DNA of 64,000 nt from Sphingobacterium yanglingense (GCF_004363245.1 NZ_SNYV01000019.1:124001-188000), one strand, 5' to 3'. Counted from the stretch's first letter, positions 54,100 to 63,985 are shown. Program-made: numbers and translations. The notes: generated from the sequence alone by a model not told the origin.

Positions 54100-56001
54100 T
54101 TAGTGTTGCGGGTTCTGTACAGCGCCGTTGCCAGCCACATTCGGGATAGGTCTGTAGTAGTCTCTTTCCGGAAAATTCTGCACCTGTGCTCCAGGTACAT
54201 TTTTACGGACGAAAATATACTGCGGGTTTGAGCCACGTAGATCCATTAACGGGATCAGTGCTTGCTTTACCTTGTTCTTAAATACCGTATGAAATGTACG
54301 TCGACGTATCAAGTCCCAATACCCTTTATTTTCAAAGGCGAGCTCTACGGTACGTTCACGGAGCACATTAGCCAGGTTCAGCGGTACAGCTACACTGTGC
54401 CCAGCACGAAAACGAACAGCGTTTAACGCTTCTGTTGCCTTAGCCTTTGAGCCATTCTCATCTATACCACTTTCTACTACAGCTTCGGCATAGTTAAGCA
54501 GCACTTCTGCGTAACGCATATCTACATAATCTGTGGTAGACTGTAGCCAGGTGTTGTATCGGCCGCCTTCATTTAAGAATTTACGCATCAAGAAGCCGGT
54601 TCGTGTCATGTCAGCAGATCCGTCAAAACCCGAATATTGATTAGGCTGTTGTTTGCCATAGGTATAATAGGTCACCCCTTCATGAGTGTAGCTTCCACGG
54701 CTATCCATTAGACTTCCGTCGGGTCGTACTACACCGCCCTGGATAACGATCTGCTGTCCTTTCCAGGTCGCATTCGGATAGATCACTGAGGCAAAGAAGC
54801 GGGCATCCCGACCTGCAAAGATATCGGCAGGATCATCAAAGTGCCGATAGCTAACGCTCGGATCGTAACCTGTGGTATTATTGCCACTACCTGGGGCCGT
54901 CGTTGCGATGGGGGAGATCTCACCAGGATGGTCATAGTCTTCGTAAAGATCCACAAGCTCTAAGATAGGATTGGTTCGGCCTCGATGCGGAAAGCCCTCA
55001 GAGGTTTGGTTAGGTCCATTCCAACCATCCAGATCATGCGAAATATTGTTTCCTACCTGACTGTATCCTTTTAAGAAGATGACTTCTTCATAAGCCGAGG
55101 CAGGATTATAAAATAGCTCCTGATAAGCTTTGATTGCTTCACTGCGATTTGCAGGGGTCGCTTTATGCAGCGCAAGTATGTTGGACTCCATCAGCTTTTG
55201 CGAAGCTTCTATACAGATGCGGTAATAGCGGTTAGCTTCCGAAGGCTCTAGGCCGACTAGCTTTTGTGTCACGGCTTCGCCGGATAAAGGGGCTTGCGGC
55301 CCATATTTGGCAAGAGAGGCCGCATGCAGCGCCGCGCGTGATTTTAAAGCATAGGCCGCCCATTTAGTCGCCCGACGTTTGGATACATCGGTACTTCCAT
55401 GGTTGTCCGGCAATTTGGCAATAGCCTCGTCACAGCTGGCTAGCACAAAGTCCCAAGTTTCTTTCTCCGTGTTACGGGGCACTTTAAGACTTTCGAAATC
55501 CGTGCTGTATTCTTGGTTTTTGTCGATAATGGGTACACCTCCATAGTACTTTGCCAGACCAAAATAGGTATATGCACGCAAGAAATAAGCTTCTCCCATC
55601 AACAGGTCCTTCTCAGACTGTGCTATAGCGAGCGCCGGAATAGTTTCAAGTAGGATGTTGATACTTCGGTTTAACCGATAGCCTTTTTCCCACCAGTCAT
55701 TTCTATATTCGTTCCAGTTAGGCCATTCCGAATGTATGGCTTCCATGCCGTACTGCGCCAATGAAAGGAATCCAGTATTGCCCCGCGCATTGAACCCCTC
55801 TCGAGGAAAGTAAACGTGATCTTCGATCGGTGCCTGAAAATAGAGATTCGCTAAAAAGGCCTTTACCCCATTGGGATCGGTCAGCACGACATCGCCCGGA
55901 ATCTTGTTTTTGGGGTCGACATCAAGATACTTGGAACAAGATGAGAAGGAAGCTAGACCTAATCCACAGGCCAATATCAGTTTACATATGTTATTTTTCA
56001 T
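54100..56001 (-). CDS. SusD/RagB-family lipoprotein (system 3)
   Basis: A 633-residue lipoprotein: lipobox FSSC (cysteine about 22), KYLDVDPKNKIPGDVVL, GEAYFLRAYTYFGLAKYYGG, the second TPR-like region MRYAEVLLNYAEAVVESG, and RERTVELAFENKGYWDLIRR near the end. It binds the glycan and caps the SusC pore. It starts 11 bases after SusC and is cotranscribed with DUF3823 and GH92. Confidence 0.94.
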   Translation of the reverse strand: MKNNICKLILACGLGLASFSSCSKYLDVDPKNKIPGDVVLTDPNGVKAFLANLYFQAPIEDHVYFPREGFNARGNTGFLSLAQYGMEAIHSEWPNWNEYRNDWWEKGYRLNRSINILLETIPALAIAQSEKDLLMGEAYFLRAYTYFGLAKYYGGVPIIDKNQEYSTDFESLKVPRNTEKETWDFVLASCDEAIAKLPDNHGSTDVSKRRATKWAAYALKSRAALHAASLAKYGPQAPLSGEAVTQKLVGLEPSEANRYYRICIEASQKLMESNILALHKATPANRSEAIKAYQELFYNPASAYEEVIFLKGYSQVGNNISHDLDGWNGPNQTSEGFPHRGRTNPILELVDLYEDYDHPGEISPIATTAPGSGNNTTGYDPSVSYRHFDDPADIFAGRDARFFASVIYPNATWKGQQIVIQGGVVRPDGSLMDSRGSYTHEGVTYYTYGKQQPNQYSGFDGSADMTRTGFLMRKFLNEGGRYNTWLQSTTDYVDMRYAEVLLNYAEAVVESGIDENGSKAKATEALNAVRFRAGHSVAVPLNLANVLRERTVELAFENKGYWDLIRRRTFHTVFKNKVKQALIPLMDLRGSNPQYIFVRKNVPGAQVQNFPERDYYRPIPNVAGNGAVQNPQH

Positions 56002-56012
56002 GTTATTCGGGA

Positions 56013-59000
56013 TTAAAAGGTAATATTAACGCCTACATTGAAACTTTTGATCAGCGGATAGTTGTAGCCTGCTTCATAGTCGCCCTCTTGGCGCTCAGGA
56101 TCAAATTGCTTTAGGAAAGAATCTGAAAAGGTAAGCAGATTGTGTGCATTACCGTAGAGCCTTAGCCCTTTGATATAGGATACGCCTTTTTTCTTAAAAT
56201 CTATGGTATACCCCAGTTCTATGCTTTTCATCCGCAAGTAGCTGGCCTTCATTCGCCAGGCATCACTCTCTCGATAGGAGGAAGACATTTGTTCTGAAAA
56301 CCGGTTTGCAGGCCATTTGCCTGAGACCCATTCGCTATTAGGGTCGGATGGATCGGCCAGGTGCCAGCGGTCATAAAAATATTCCGGGAGATTACCATTA
56401 TTGAAAAACATCTGTGAAAAGACTTCGTTAAAACGTATTGAGTACATCGAAGCACCTTGAAATACCATGTTTAGGTCTACACCGCGCCATGCCGCATTGA
56501 TCACAAATCCGTAAAACAGCTTGGGGGTACGGTTTCTAAAATTTGGTAGCATGTCCTTGTCGTCAATAAGACCATCGCCATTTACATCCTCGTACGTATA
56601 GTCGCCGGGAAGCAATTGCCGATTTCCATTATCCCTATCATAAACTATGGCATTGTAAATAGCATCCATGCTTTGGAACTGCCCGGTGCGTTGATAGCCC
56701 CAACTTAGATCGTTCCACCGGTCGGCATAGCCCGATCGCCACCTGTCCCAGCTGCTTGTCGCCTCGGGTTTGTCGACAATCTTATGCATGGTGCGAGCCA
56801 GATTCATATTGACACTTAATCCGTATTCGAACTCGCCTATTTTATGCTGGTGACCGACTACAAAATCAAAACCCCGAGTCAGCTCACTCTCAAAATTTTC
56901 GATTGGCATACTGCCACCAAAGGTATTGGGCAGGCCTCCGTTGCGTATGATCAGTTTACCTGTTTTTTCTCTTTGGTAATAATCGACTTCAAAACGCAGC
57001 TTATTATTGAATAAGGCCGCTTCTAAACCGATGTCCCCGATATCAGAGGTCACCCAGGTAAAGCTGGGGTTGATCACTCCCGGTGCTGCAAGGCCTCCCG
57101 TATAGGTTCCGTCGGCAAATTCGGCTCCCTGGTTCGTCACGGGTGAGAAGCCCAATACATGCTGAAATGGATCGCCTACATTCTCGCCAATACGGCCAAA
57201 TGATCCCCTTAACTTTAAGTTGTTGATAAAAGCAATATTATTTTTGATAAATGGCTCTTCCGAAATACGCCATCCTGCGGATATGCCTGGGAAGAATCCC
57301 CAGCGCTTGCCTGGTGCATAGCGGTACGAACCATCGTATCGAAAGGATGCGCCCAATAGATACCGGCCTTTGTAATCGTAATTGATCCGGCCGACATACG
57401 AGAGGTTGGCCTCTTCTATTTCACTACCCTGATTCGTCTGTCTTCCTGATGCATAGTCGACCACATCGGTGGTAAAGAACTCGTATTCACGCCATAAATA
57501 CGCAAATTTCTTTTTAAAGCGCTTTTGCTCAAAGATCCCTGTAGCCTGCAGATTGTGGGCCGCACTGAAAGTACGGTCATAAGCCAGCTGTGCTTGGAAT
57601 ACAACGCGATCAATATCGTCGATGGCATTGGCTATGCGTGGAGTGTTGGTGATCAGAGAGCTCATGTCGCGATTGTAGACTCTATAGTTCTTCCATACAT
57701 TTTTGTTGAACATATTCCGGCTATCGTATGCTAATGTACCGATGGCTTTCAATCCCTCGACAAAGGGTACATCGTAAGTCAATCCTACTGAGGATATAAA
57801 GTCTTTATTCTTACTGTCTGTATAGCCGGCATAGTCCCGCTGTGACATGATGACTGCATTTTGCTGATTATAGATATTAGCGGGGTAGTTAGGATCCCGG
57901 TTAATGTAAGGGGCATCGGTCGGGTGACTGATAAATGTTCCTTTGTACATCCAGATAAATCCATCACCGCCCGGATATTGACGCAGGCTATGTCTACCCG
58001 ATAGCATGATGTCTGCTTTTAGGCGGTCACTCAGTTTTGCTGTGAGATTGGTCCTGAAGTTGTAGCGGTCATATTTCATGTCACCGCTTTTGAACAATCC
58101 CTGCTCATTGAAATAGCCTACGCTTGCAAAGTAATTGATGGCATCTGTACCACCTCTGATCGAAAAATCATGTTGAGTCTGCAGTGCTGATTTTTTAAAT
58201 GTCTCGTCATACCAGTTGGTACTTTGATAGCCTTCGACTCCCTGCCGCCACTTATCCAACTCTTCGGTATTAATATTCACGATCCCATCACGGTAATAAA
58301 TGGCATCGCGATACATCTCTAGGTATTGTGCTGCCGATGCCATTTTGGTGACATAGGTTGGCTTCTGTGCACCCAGTGCGCCAGTGTACGTAAAATCGGG
58401 CTTGCCCGAGTGCCCTTTTTTTGTGGTCACTAATATAACGCCATTGGCCGCGTTAAGCCCATATATCGCTGCAGAAGCATCTTTCAACACCGAAATACTT
58501 TCAATATCATTTGGTGTAAGCTGTTGAAATTCGACACCACCGTCGCGCACGATACCGTCGATCACATACAGGGGCTCACCAAAACCGCGAATATTGATGG
58601 ATGAGGTAAAGCTGCCTGGCTCGGCATTCCCCTGACGGATCTGTAAGCCCGGGATTTTGCCCTGAAGACTTTGCGCCAGACTGGAATTGGTGGTGGTCAA
58701 TATGTCTTTGGATTGGATCGTAGCTATCGCGGCTGTTACATTACCTTTTTTCTGGGTGCCATAACCTACCACGACCACTTCATCCAATCCTTTTTGATCG
58801 ACCTCCAATGTGATTTGCATGAATTCACGGGATACGACAACCTCTTTGTCGCTTGCACCGAGGTAACTGATTACCAAGAATTGTCCCACAAAGGCTTCTA
58901 TATTAAATTGTCCCTGACTGTCTGTTGCGACCGATCTATCCGTATTTTTGACATGGACCGTGACACCAGATAGGGGCTGTCCGGTGCTGTCTACGATTTT

Positions 59001-59144
59001 GCCAGTCACGCTATGCTGTTGTGCCTGATTTAGCACAATCCCGTCATTGCTTCGATGCGCAGCAGCATAGGTAGGCCCCATACAACAAGCTAATGCAACA
59101 GGAAGCATGATATAAAGCGTCGTTTTTTTTCGATGTATGCTCAT
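56013..59144 (-). CDS. SusC/RagA-family TonB-dependent transporter without STN domain (system 3)
   Basis: A 1043-residue transporter: signal peptide, then directly a carboxypeptidase-like domain (SVTGKIVDSTGQPLSGVTV, about residues 45-120), a TonB box at VVVVGYGTQKKGN, the plug (SLAQSLQGKIPGLQIRQ, DASAAIYGLNAANGVILVT) and a barrel to the last strand FNVGVNITF. It lacks the STN signalling domain seen in systems 1 and 2, in keeping with the absence of a neighbouring sigma/FecR pair. It imports oligosaccharides, probably mannose-containing given the GH92 partner. Confidence 0.95.
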   Translation of the reverse strand: MSIHRKKTTLYIMLPVALACCMGPTYAAAHRSNDGIVLNQAQQHSVTGKIVDSTGQPLSGVTVHVKNTDRSVATDSQGQFNIEAFVGQFLVISYLGASDKEVVVSREFMQITLEVDQKGLDEVVVVGYGTQKKGNVTAAIATIQSKDILTTTNSSLAQSLQGKIPGLQIRQGNAEPGSFTSSINIRGFGEPLYVIDGIVRDGGVEFQQLTPNDIESISVLKDASAAIYGLNAANGVILVTTKKGHSGKPDFTYTGALGAQKPTYVTKMASAAQYLEMYRDAIYYRDGIVNINTEELDKWRQGVEGYQSTNWYDETFKKSALQTQHDFSIRGGTDAINYFASVGYFNEQGLFKSGDMKYDRYNFRTNLTAKLSDRLKADIMLSGRHSLRQYPGGDGFIWMYKGTFISHPTDAPYINRDPNYPANIYNQQNAVIMSQRDYAGYTDSKNKDFISSVGLTYDVPFVEGLKAIGTLAYDSRNMFNKNVWKNYRVYNRDMSSLITNTPRIANAIDDIDRVVFQAQLAYDRTFSAAHNLQATGIFEQKRFKKKFAYLWREYEFFTTDVVDYASGRQTNQGSEIEEANLSYVGRINYDYKGRYLLGASFRYDGSYRYAPGKRWGFFPGISAGWRISEEPFIKNNIAFINNLKLRGSFGRIGENVGDPFQHVLGFSPVTNQGAEFADGTYTGGLAAPGVINPSFTWVTSDIGDIGLEAALFNNKLRFEVDYYQREKTGKLIIRNGGLPNTFGGSMPIENFESELTRGFDFVVGHQHKIGEFEYGLSVNMNLARTMHKIVDKPEATSSWDRWRSGYADRWNDLSWGYQRTGQFQSMDAIYNAIVYDRDNGNRQLLPGDYTYEDVNGDGLIDDKDMLPNFRNRTPKLFYGFVINAAWRGVDLNMVFQGASMYSIRFNEVFSQMFFNNGNLPEYFYDRWHLADPSDPNSEWVSGKWPANRFSEQMSSSYRESDAWRMKASYLRMKSIELGYTIDFKKKGVSYIKGLRLYGNAHNLLTFSDSFLKQFDPERQEGDYEAGYNYPLIKSFNVGVNITF

Positions 59145-59398
59145 AAGTTATAAAGGATGGTTTAATTAGTTATACTTTTCAATTTAGCAAAGTGTACAGC
59201 TTAAAGGCTATACTTTTTTAGGCATAGTCACTAGGAACTGTCTTTGATAATAGATAGTTTGTCCATCGTGTTATGGTTTATATATTGGATAGTACGAATT
59301 AAGACGGAGATGGATAATTTTGACTTAATATTTTATTAATTTTCAAAAATAAAATATAAATTACTGATTTTCAGTATTATAAATTGAGTTTAAAAATA

Positions 59399-61891
59399 TT
59401 AATATCGAGCTATAATCTTCTTGAAAGGGGTTCCATACTCTTCGTCATAAAGCTTTTGGTACTCTACGGCAAAGGACTCGTAGGCCTGTTTGGCTTCCTG
59501 ATGGGAGCCCATTTGCGATAAGATAAAACAACGCACCATCATCGCATCTTCGTTCATCAGATCATAATGCCCGATACGTTTTGCGATGATCAGATGGGTA
59601 TCTGTAAATGTAAGGATAGGGAATTCTTTTAAAAATGTAGCATAGCTATCCGCTACTTTAGAAGCAACCAATCCTTTCGCTTCGTCCATCCATTCGAAAT
59701 CCAGGTCCATTAGAAATGGGCCACGTTCTAAGAAAGCGGATAAGGTTAACATCTGTTCGATTCGGTTTTCGGGCGTAAACCGTATGTGCCAAAAATCGCT
59801 TAAGTCTACCTGTCTATGCTCGTCAAACTGCAATCGCCAGTAGCCCGTATCCTTGGACAAGTGGATGTTATCTAGTGCAGCCAACACGTTTTTTAGTTTA
59901 CCAATATTGACCAAAAGGTTGTTTCTGGCACTTTTCAGGTCTTTGTCGGACCACAGCAACTCGTACAACCGCTCTGAGCTGGCACCAGACCTGTTCAAGA
60001 TCGTTTGCAAAGCAATAAATAAGAATAGCTGTTTTAGTACCGGGGTGAATTCTTTCGTAATATCGCTGCCTTCACGATCCAATACCTGAAAATTTCCAAA
60101 TAAATACACCCTATTGACAGGCTGTTTGACTACATCGTTGTCCAAGGGCTGGGAGAGAATAGGTGGCTGCTGTTTTTTTCTGACCCCCCATAGGCTTAGT
60201 CCCAACAAAGCAAGGATACCAGCTAATAATCCGATTGGGTATGATCGATCTACTGGCGCCGCTGACGCTGCTGTCATCGGCGGAAAATAAAGGCTATACA
60301 CCTGCGCGCTGGTCTCTGTCCCATCATCGTATAAGGTTACAGCGATGAGCTGTTCATTTTTAGCCGCAAAATAGAGATCGGCATAGGAATTAATATCTTG
60401 AAAGAGGAAGGGGATACTGTCTGCCAAGGGAGTGAGGGCACCACCTGATAAGGAGCCACGTACCAGTTGGATAGCGCTATCAAATATATTCTTTGGATAC
60501 GTCAAGGCATAAAAATGCTGCTGTAAAGTGTCTATCCACATGGAATTTGCGAGTACAAATTCTTCGGTGCTGCGCGGGAGCTCCCACAATTTGCGCATCC
60601 GGCGTGTCGCAAAATCGAAATAGAGCATATCGTAGTAATGGTGTGGATTTAGTCCCTGCTTGCCTGATTGGCTGCCAAATCCACCAAAAATATAGGCTCC
60701 CTCGGAGGTGGTGCCCACACCCGAAAGATAGCGCGGAGAATAGACCGGGTTAACAGTGAATACCGTGTCAAATTGTGCCGTCTGCAAGCTTCCTTTCATT
60801 AACCCACCTTTATACATGTAATAACCATAGCCGCCAAGCACGTAGATAGCCGAATCTCGCGGAGAATAAAACTTATTGGAATGCCAAAAAGCGGTTTTTT
60901 CACGAGTTTTGAAGGTTCTCGTCCAGCTCCGCTTTTCAAAATCGAACACATTTAATACGGATTCGTCGGGTAGAAAGTTATAAAGACTATTGGTTTCGGA
61001 TAGGTACATCGATTGATTACCGTGCTGTAAGCCTAGCGGACCGCTGCTGTAGACAATACGCTGAACGCTATTTGTAGCTAGATCGACGATGTATAATGCC
61101 GTATCGCTCACATAGATGACTCGTTCATTGGTCTTGTCGAAAGCTACACTGCTGGCAGGCCCTAACTTGATATCGGCTACCCGTTGCCAGCGGCTATGTA
61201 GGGCTCTTATCCAGTTGGGGTTATCGGTTACGCCGTTTATTCTGCCTAGACTATCCGACACGTCATGACCTTGGCTTTCTGCTAATAGCCAACGGCTCAC
61301 TAGCTCGCCTTTATCCAGAACCCGTAGATTTCGCACCGACATAGGAGGCACATCCGTGGTGGAAAATCCTGCAATATTATTTGATCCAAAACACAGCTTG
61401 GCCTGCCCCTTACCTTTATAGTTAAAGCGAACAGTCTGTACGACTCCATTGATCTTTATTTCCAGTGCGTCCCACTGCGGAGAAATTTTCACCTGCACTG
61501 GCAACCAGCCATAAAGCCCAGGTGCACTGTGAGGTAGTTTCAAGACATGCTGTTGGTTACCAACAACCATGCTGAACATCTTGTTTTGGTTACTGAAATC
61601 GTCGCAGATAAGGTCTATGTTAAATTGATCGTCTAGAATGATACGAAATACGTAGCCGTAGTAAGATACTTGATTGGGCTTAAATTTTAAATCGAATCGT
61701 AAGAGGATATCTTGGTTTTTCGATAATTCAAAGGCAGAAGGAAAGAATAGTGAAGTGCGCTCATTCTGAACTTTTTCATAGCTATGAAAGGATAATCCGT
61801 GTCCCTGCGCAAAAACTACATGCGATAAGGCAAGGAGTAAGAATGCAATAGCATGGATTGAAAATTGAACTGCAATAAACTTATCTCTCAT
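59399..61891 (-). CDS. Membrane-spanning regulator: LamG-like and propeller ectodomain, SARP-type output
   Basis: An 830-residue protein: signal peptide to about residue 29; a LamG/concanavalin-like region at about 30-215; a Kelch-like beta-propeller at about 230-540 (IYVLGGYGYYMYKGGL, GAYIFGGFGSQSG); one transmembrane helix at about 550-572; then a cytoplasmic winged helix at about 590-690 (VYLFGNFQVLDREG, LYELLWSDKDLKSARNNL) and a helical BTAD-like region to the end. The last two are the DNA-binding and activator modules of SARP-type regulators. It should sense a ligand outside and bind DNA directly, a one-component system. It lies 254 bases upstream of system 3 on the same strand. Confidence 0.8.
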   Translation of the reverse strand: MRDKFIAVQFSIHAIAFLLLALSHVVFAQGHGLSFHSYEKVQNERTSLFFPSAFELSKNQDILLRFDLKFKPNQVSYYGYVFRIILDDQFNIDLICDDFSNQNKMFSMVVGNQQHVLKLPHSAPGLYGWLPVQVKISPQWDALEIKINGVVQTVRFNYKGKGQAKLCFGSNNIAGFSTTDVPPMSVRNLRVLDKGELVSRWLLAESQGHDVSDSLGRINGVTDNPNWIRALHSRWQRVADIKLGPASSVAFDKTNERVIYVSDTALYIVDLATNSVQRIVYSSGPLGLQHGNQSMYLSETNSLYNFLPDESVLNVFDFEKRSWTRTFKTREKTAFWHSNKFYSPRDSAIYVLGGYGYYMYKGGLMKGSLQTAQFDTVFTVNPVYSPRYLSGVGTTSEGAYIFGGFGSQSGKQGLNPHHYYDMLYFDFATRRMRKLWELPRSTEEFVLANSMWIDTLQQHFYALTYPKNIFDSAIQLVRGSLSGGALTPLADSIPFLFQDINSYADLYFAAKNEQLIAVTLYDDGTETSAQVYSLYFPPMTAASAAPVDRSYPIGLLAGILALLGLSLWGVRKKQQPPILSQPLDNDVVKQPVNRVYLFGNFQVLDREGSDITKEFTPVLKQLFLFIALQTILNRSGASSERLYELLWSDKDLKSARNNLLVNIGKLKNVLAALDNIHLSKDTGYWRLQFDEHRQVDLSDFWHIRFTPENRIEQMLTLSAFLERGPFLMDLDFEWMDEAKGLVASKVADSYATFLKEFPILTFTDTHLIIAKRIGHYDLMNEDAMMVRCFILSQMGSHQEAKQAYESFAVEYQKLYDEEYGTPFKKIIARY

Positions 61892-62090
61892 CGTGTATGC
61901 AAACTACTAAATAATTTTTAGTAGACTTATAAAGGTTAGCAATTAGCTTGTTTAAAGCGAATTTAAAGATAGTTTTTTTACCTCGGAAACAAAGCCGAGA
62001 AGTCCAAAGTATTTTTCCTTAGATATTGCCCGGCGAATGAATAAGTTTAAATTTACAGCGTTTAAAAGAGGATTAATAGGATTACAATAA

Positions 62091-62121
62091 AATACGCCTG
62101 AAGTGAATTTCTTCAGACGTT
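62091..62121. repeat. Diverged copy of the GH92 terminator hairpin
   Basis: AATACGCCTGAAG, a 7-base loop and CTTCAGACGT repeat the hairpin of 50960-50996 with a mismatch in the right arm. It lies downstream of the minus-strand membrane-protein gene and may be a dispersed terminator-type element. Confidence 0.6.
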
Positions 62122-62145
62122 CTTAATTTAAAAGCCTTTTCTCAA

Positions 62146-62258
62146 CGTCATTGCGCGAAGGAGGAATGACGACAAAGCAATCTAACATTACAGCGAAGTC
62201 CTGATTATTGGGATCAAAAACGTAGATTGCTTCGTTGCTGCTGCGCCTACCAATGACA
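62146..62258. repeat. REP-like imperfect inverted repeat
   Basis: Outer arms CGTCATTG (62146) and CAATGACA (62251-62258), and inner arms AAGCAATCTA (62175-62184) and TAGATTGCTT (62223-62232), form a long imperfect hairpin of about 113 bases. The wording CGTCATTGCG...AAGCAATCT...AGATTGCTTCG is typical of short dispersed intergenic repeats in Bacteroidota genomes. Confidence 0.65.
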
Positions 62259-62544
62259 GATTACCTTTGGTGAGCTCGCAAGCTCGGTTTCACGGGCGAC
62301 ATTATTTCTGATTGTAAGGATCTACTAGCACTATCCCGATAAAACGGCCTAGGTTGTGTAAGGCGTAAAGAATTGTCGATTATTTCTGACGAGCAATCAG
62401 ACCTGTTTGAGCGAAGTGAGTTTATCTTATTGCCAGAAATAAGAAGACAATTTAGCCGAGCAACCAAGCCTTGATTTCTTTGCGTACTTTCTTGATCAAG
62501 CAAGAAAGTATGAGCCACTCGCGGCTTGAGCGAGAATAGAAAAC
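62259..62544. other. Dispersed-repeat DNA, not a gene
   Basis: A minus-strand frame is open here, but its reading (for example VAHTFLLDQESTQRNQGL) matches a repeat I know as recurrent between genes of this group, often misannotated as small proteins. It shares its 5' part with the coding sequence of the neighbouring membrane protein in another frame. I see no gene in it. No gene is seen either in 61892-62090. Confidence 0.55.
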
Positions 62545-62934
62545 TTAAAACACGACTGCTATCCCCTTTAAAACTGCATATAGCAGTAAAAAGAACACCG
62601 AAAAATAAAGAATACACTGTTGCCATGATGATAGTTGATTAAAGTGATGATCAAATTGTTTACGAAACGATTTAAAGGAATGCCACAGTAGCTCCTGTAG
62701 CCATATGCTGATATATACCGCTAGCCAGCCGAGCAGTAGGCCAAAGACAGCAATGGTCAAGGTGCCAAAATCGAGGACGCCTATAGCCGTATCGAGCAGC
62801 TGCAGTAGGATAGATACCATAATCCAGCCGATAATCAGCAATAGAAAGGCAAAGAATAGCTTTTCTTTTAAAGAGAGTTCCCGTTGCCAGCCCCGGGCTA
62901 GCGAAGTAGGACGAGTTGTTATTATTGTTTGCAT
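62545..62934 (-). CDS. Small integral membrane protein of unknown function
   Basis: A 129-residue protein: a basic N-terminus, then three hydrophobic helices (about residues 27-50, 54-80 and 108-127) with an amphipathic loop (SFKSFRKQFDHHFNQL). No named family recognised. It is flanked on both sides by repeat-rich DNA, has no operon partner, and codes for a plausible membrane topology, which supports a real gene. Confidence 0.65.
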   Translation of the reverse strand: MQTIITTRPTSLARGWQRELSLKEKLFFAFLLLIIGWIMVSILLQLLDTAIGVLDFGTLTIAVFGLLLGWLAVYISIWLQELLWHSFKSFRKQFDHHFNQLSSWQQCILYFSVFFLLLYAVLKGIAVVF

Positions 62935-63397
62935 TTTTAATTATTTAAAACTGTTAGAATTAATAGCCTATGGAATAGTAGCGTTAATAAAGACCATTGC
63001 GACCCGTTAAAAAAAGGATTTAAAAAGCGTAGCGGCTCAAATACTTTTAGGGCCATAATGATCTTTTAGCGTAACTATTTCAAAGCCTTGACTTTTTTCC
63101 TTCGTTTTTGTGTCAAGACAAAAAGGAAGAGCCTCCCGGCTTAAAGGAATGCTTATCGCACTATCATCGATACCGGATCGGACCAATGATTAATCATTTA
63201 TGCCGTTTTTAGTTACACAGTTTTATTTTATCTTGTCAATCTAATAATTATGAATGATGACCAAATCTCGTTAATGGATTGGCATCGCCATTAATGCAGA
63301 AAGATGCGAATGCGTTTTAAAATAATTTTATTAAGTTTGGTTATAGTCTAATAGGCGTTATGAAATCTTGATTTCGTCTTAGATCAAAGAATGGCAA
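62935..63397. other. Repeat-containing intergenic region
   Basis: No gene seen. At about 63025-63150 there is a second dispersed-repeat-like sequence (GCGGCTCAAATACTTT ... GTCAAGACAAAAAGGAAG), related in type to that at 62259-62544. The last 150 bases are AT-rich and should hold the promoter of the ECF sigma gene; I could not find a clear -33/-7 pair. Confidence 0.5.
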
Positions 63398-63985
63398 ATG
63401 AATAGGGATATACAAGAACAACAGCTGTGGGGGGCGTTATGTGCAGGAGATCAAGATGCTCTTCAAAAATTGTATGTCAGCTATTACAATGGTTTACTGC
63501 AATATGGCTTAAAATATTCGGACGACCGGGATACACTCAAGGATAGTATTAACTCTACGTTTTTGTATATCTGGGAAAATCGTGCAGGACTTTCTTACGC
63601 AAACCACGTAGGTAGCTACATCTTTAAAAGCTACCAGCGCCAACTGTTAAAGGACCTCAATAAGAATAAAGTACTGGAAAAACTTAGTTTGTCGGGCGAA
63701 TGGGATGCGGACATGGACATACAGGATTTTCAGTTTATTGTTCAGCAGGAAGAAAGTAGACGGATGTCCCTTCTCAAGAATGCTATTCTTAAATTACCTA
63801 AACGGCAACGCGAACTCATCCGCATGCGCTATTATGAAGAGCTAAGCTATGATGAGATCGCCAAACAGACCCAATTGACCAAAAGGGCTATCTACAACCA
63901 AATACATACTGCTATCTCCACCTTAAAGGAGGATTCTAGCCTATTGAATTTAAAGCAGTTATTGTCTCTTTTGATTTTTTTCTAA
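63398..63985 (+). CDS. ECF RNA polymerase sigma factor (third system, at window edge)
   Basis: A 195-residue sigma-70 ECF protein: region 2 (LQKLYVSYYNGLLQYGLKYS, INSTFLYIWENRAGL) and region 4 (LPKRQRELIRMRYYEELSYD, EIAKQTQLTKRAIYNQIHTA) are clear. It differs from the other two FecI-like factors in the window. By analogy a FecR gene and SusCD pair should follow beyond the right edge, but only 15 bases remain. Confidence 0.9.
   Translation: MNRDIQEQQLWGALCAGDQDALQKLYVSYYNGLLQYGLKYSDDRDTLKDSINSTFLYIWENRAGLSYANHVGSYIFKSYQRQLLKDLNKNKVLEKLSLSGEWDADMDIQDFQFIVQQEESRRMSLLKNAILKLPKRQRELIRMRYYEELSYDEIAKQTQLTKRAIYNQIHTAISTLKEDSSLLNLKQLLSLLIFF

Noticed and set aside
59362..59376. TACTGA-TTT-TCAGTA palindrome upstream of system 3 as operator
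   Set aside because: Six-bp arms with a tiny spacer, only 22 bases from the regulator gene's stop and over 210 bases from the SusC start; too weak to call.
62261..62626. 121-residue minus-strand ORF as a gene
   Set aside because: It overlaps the membrane-protein gene in another frame, and most of it is dispersed intergenic repeat.
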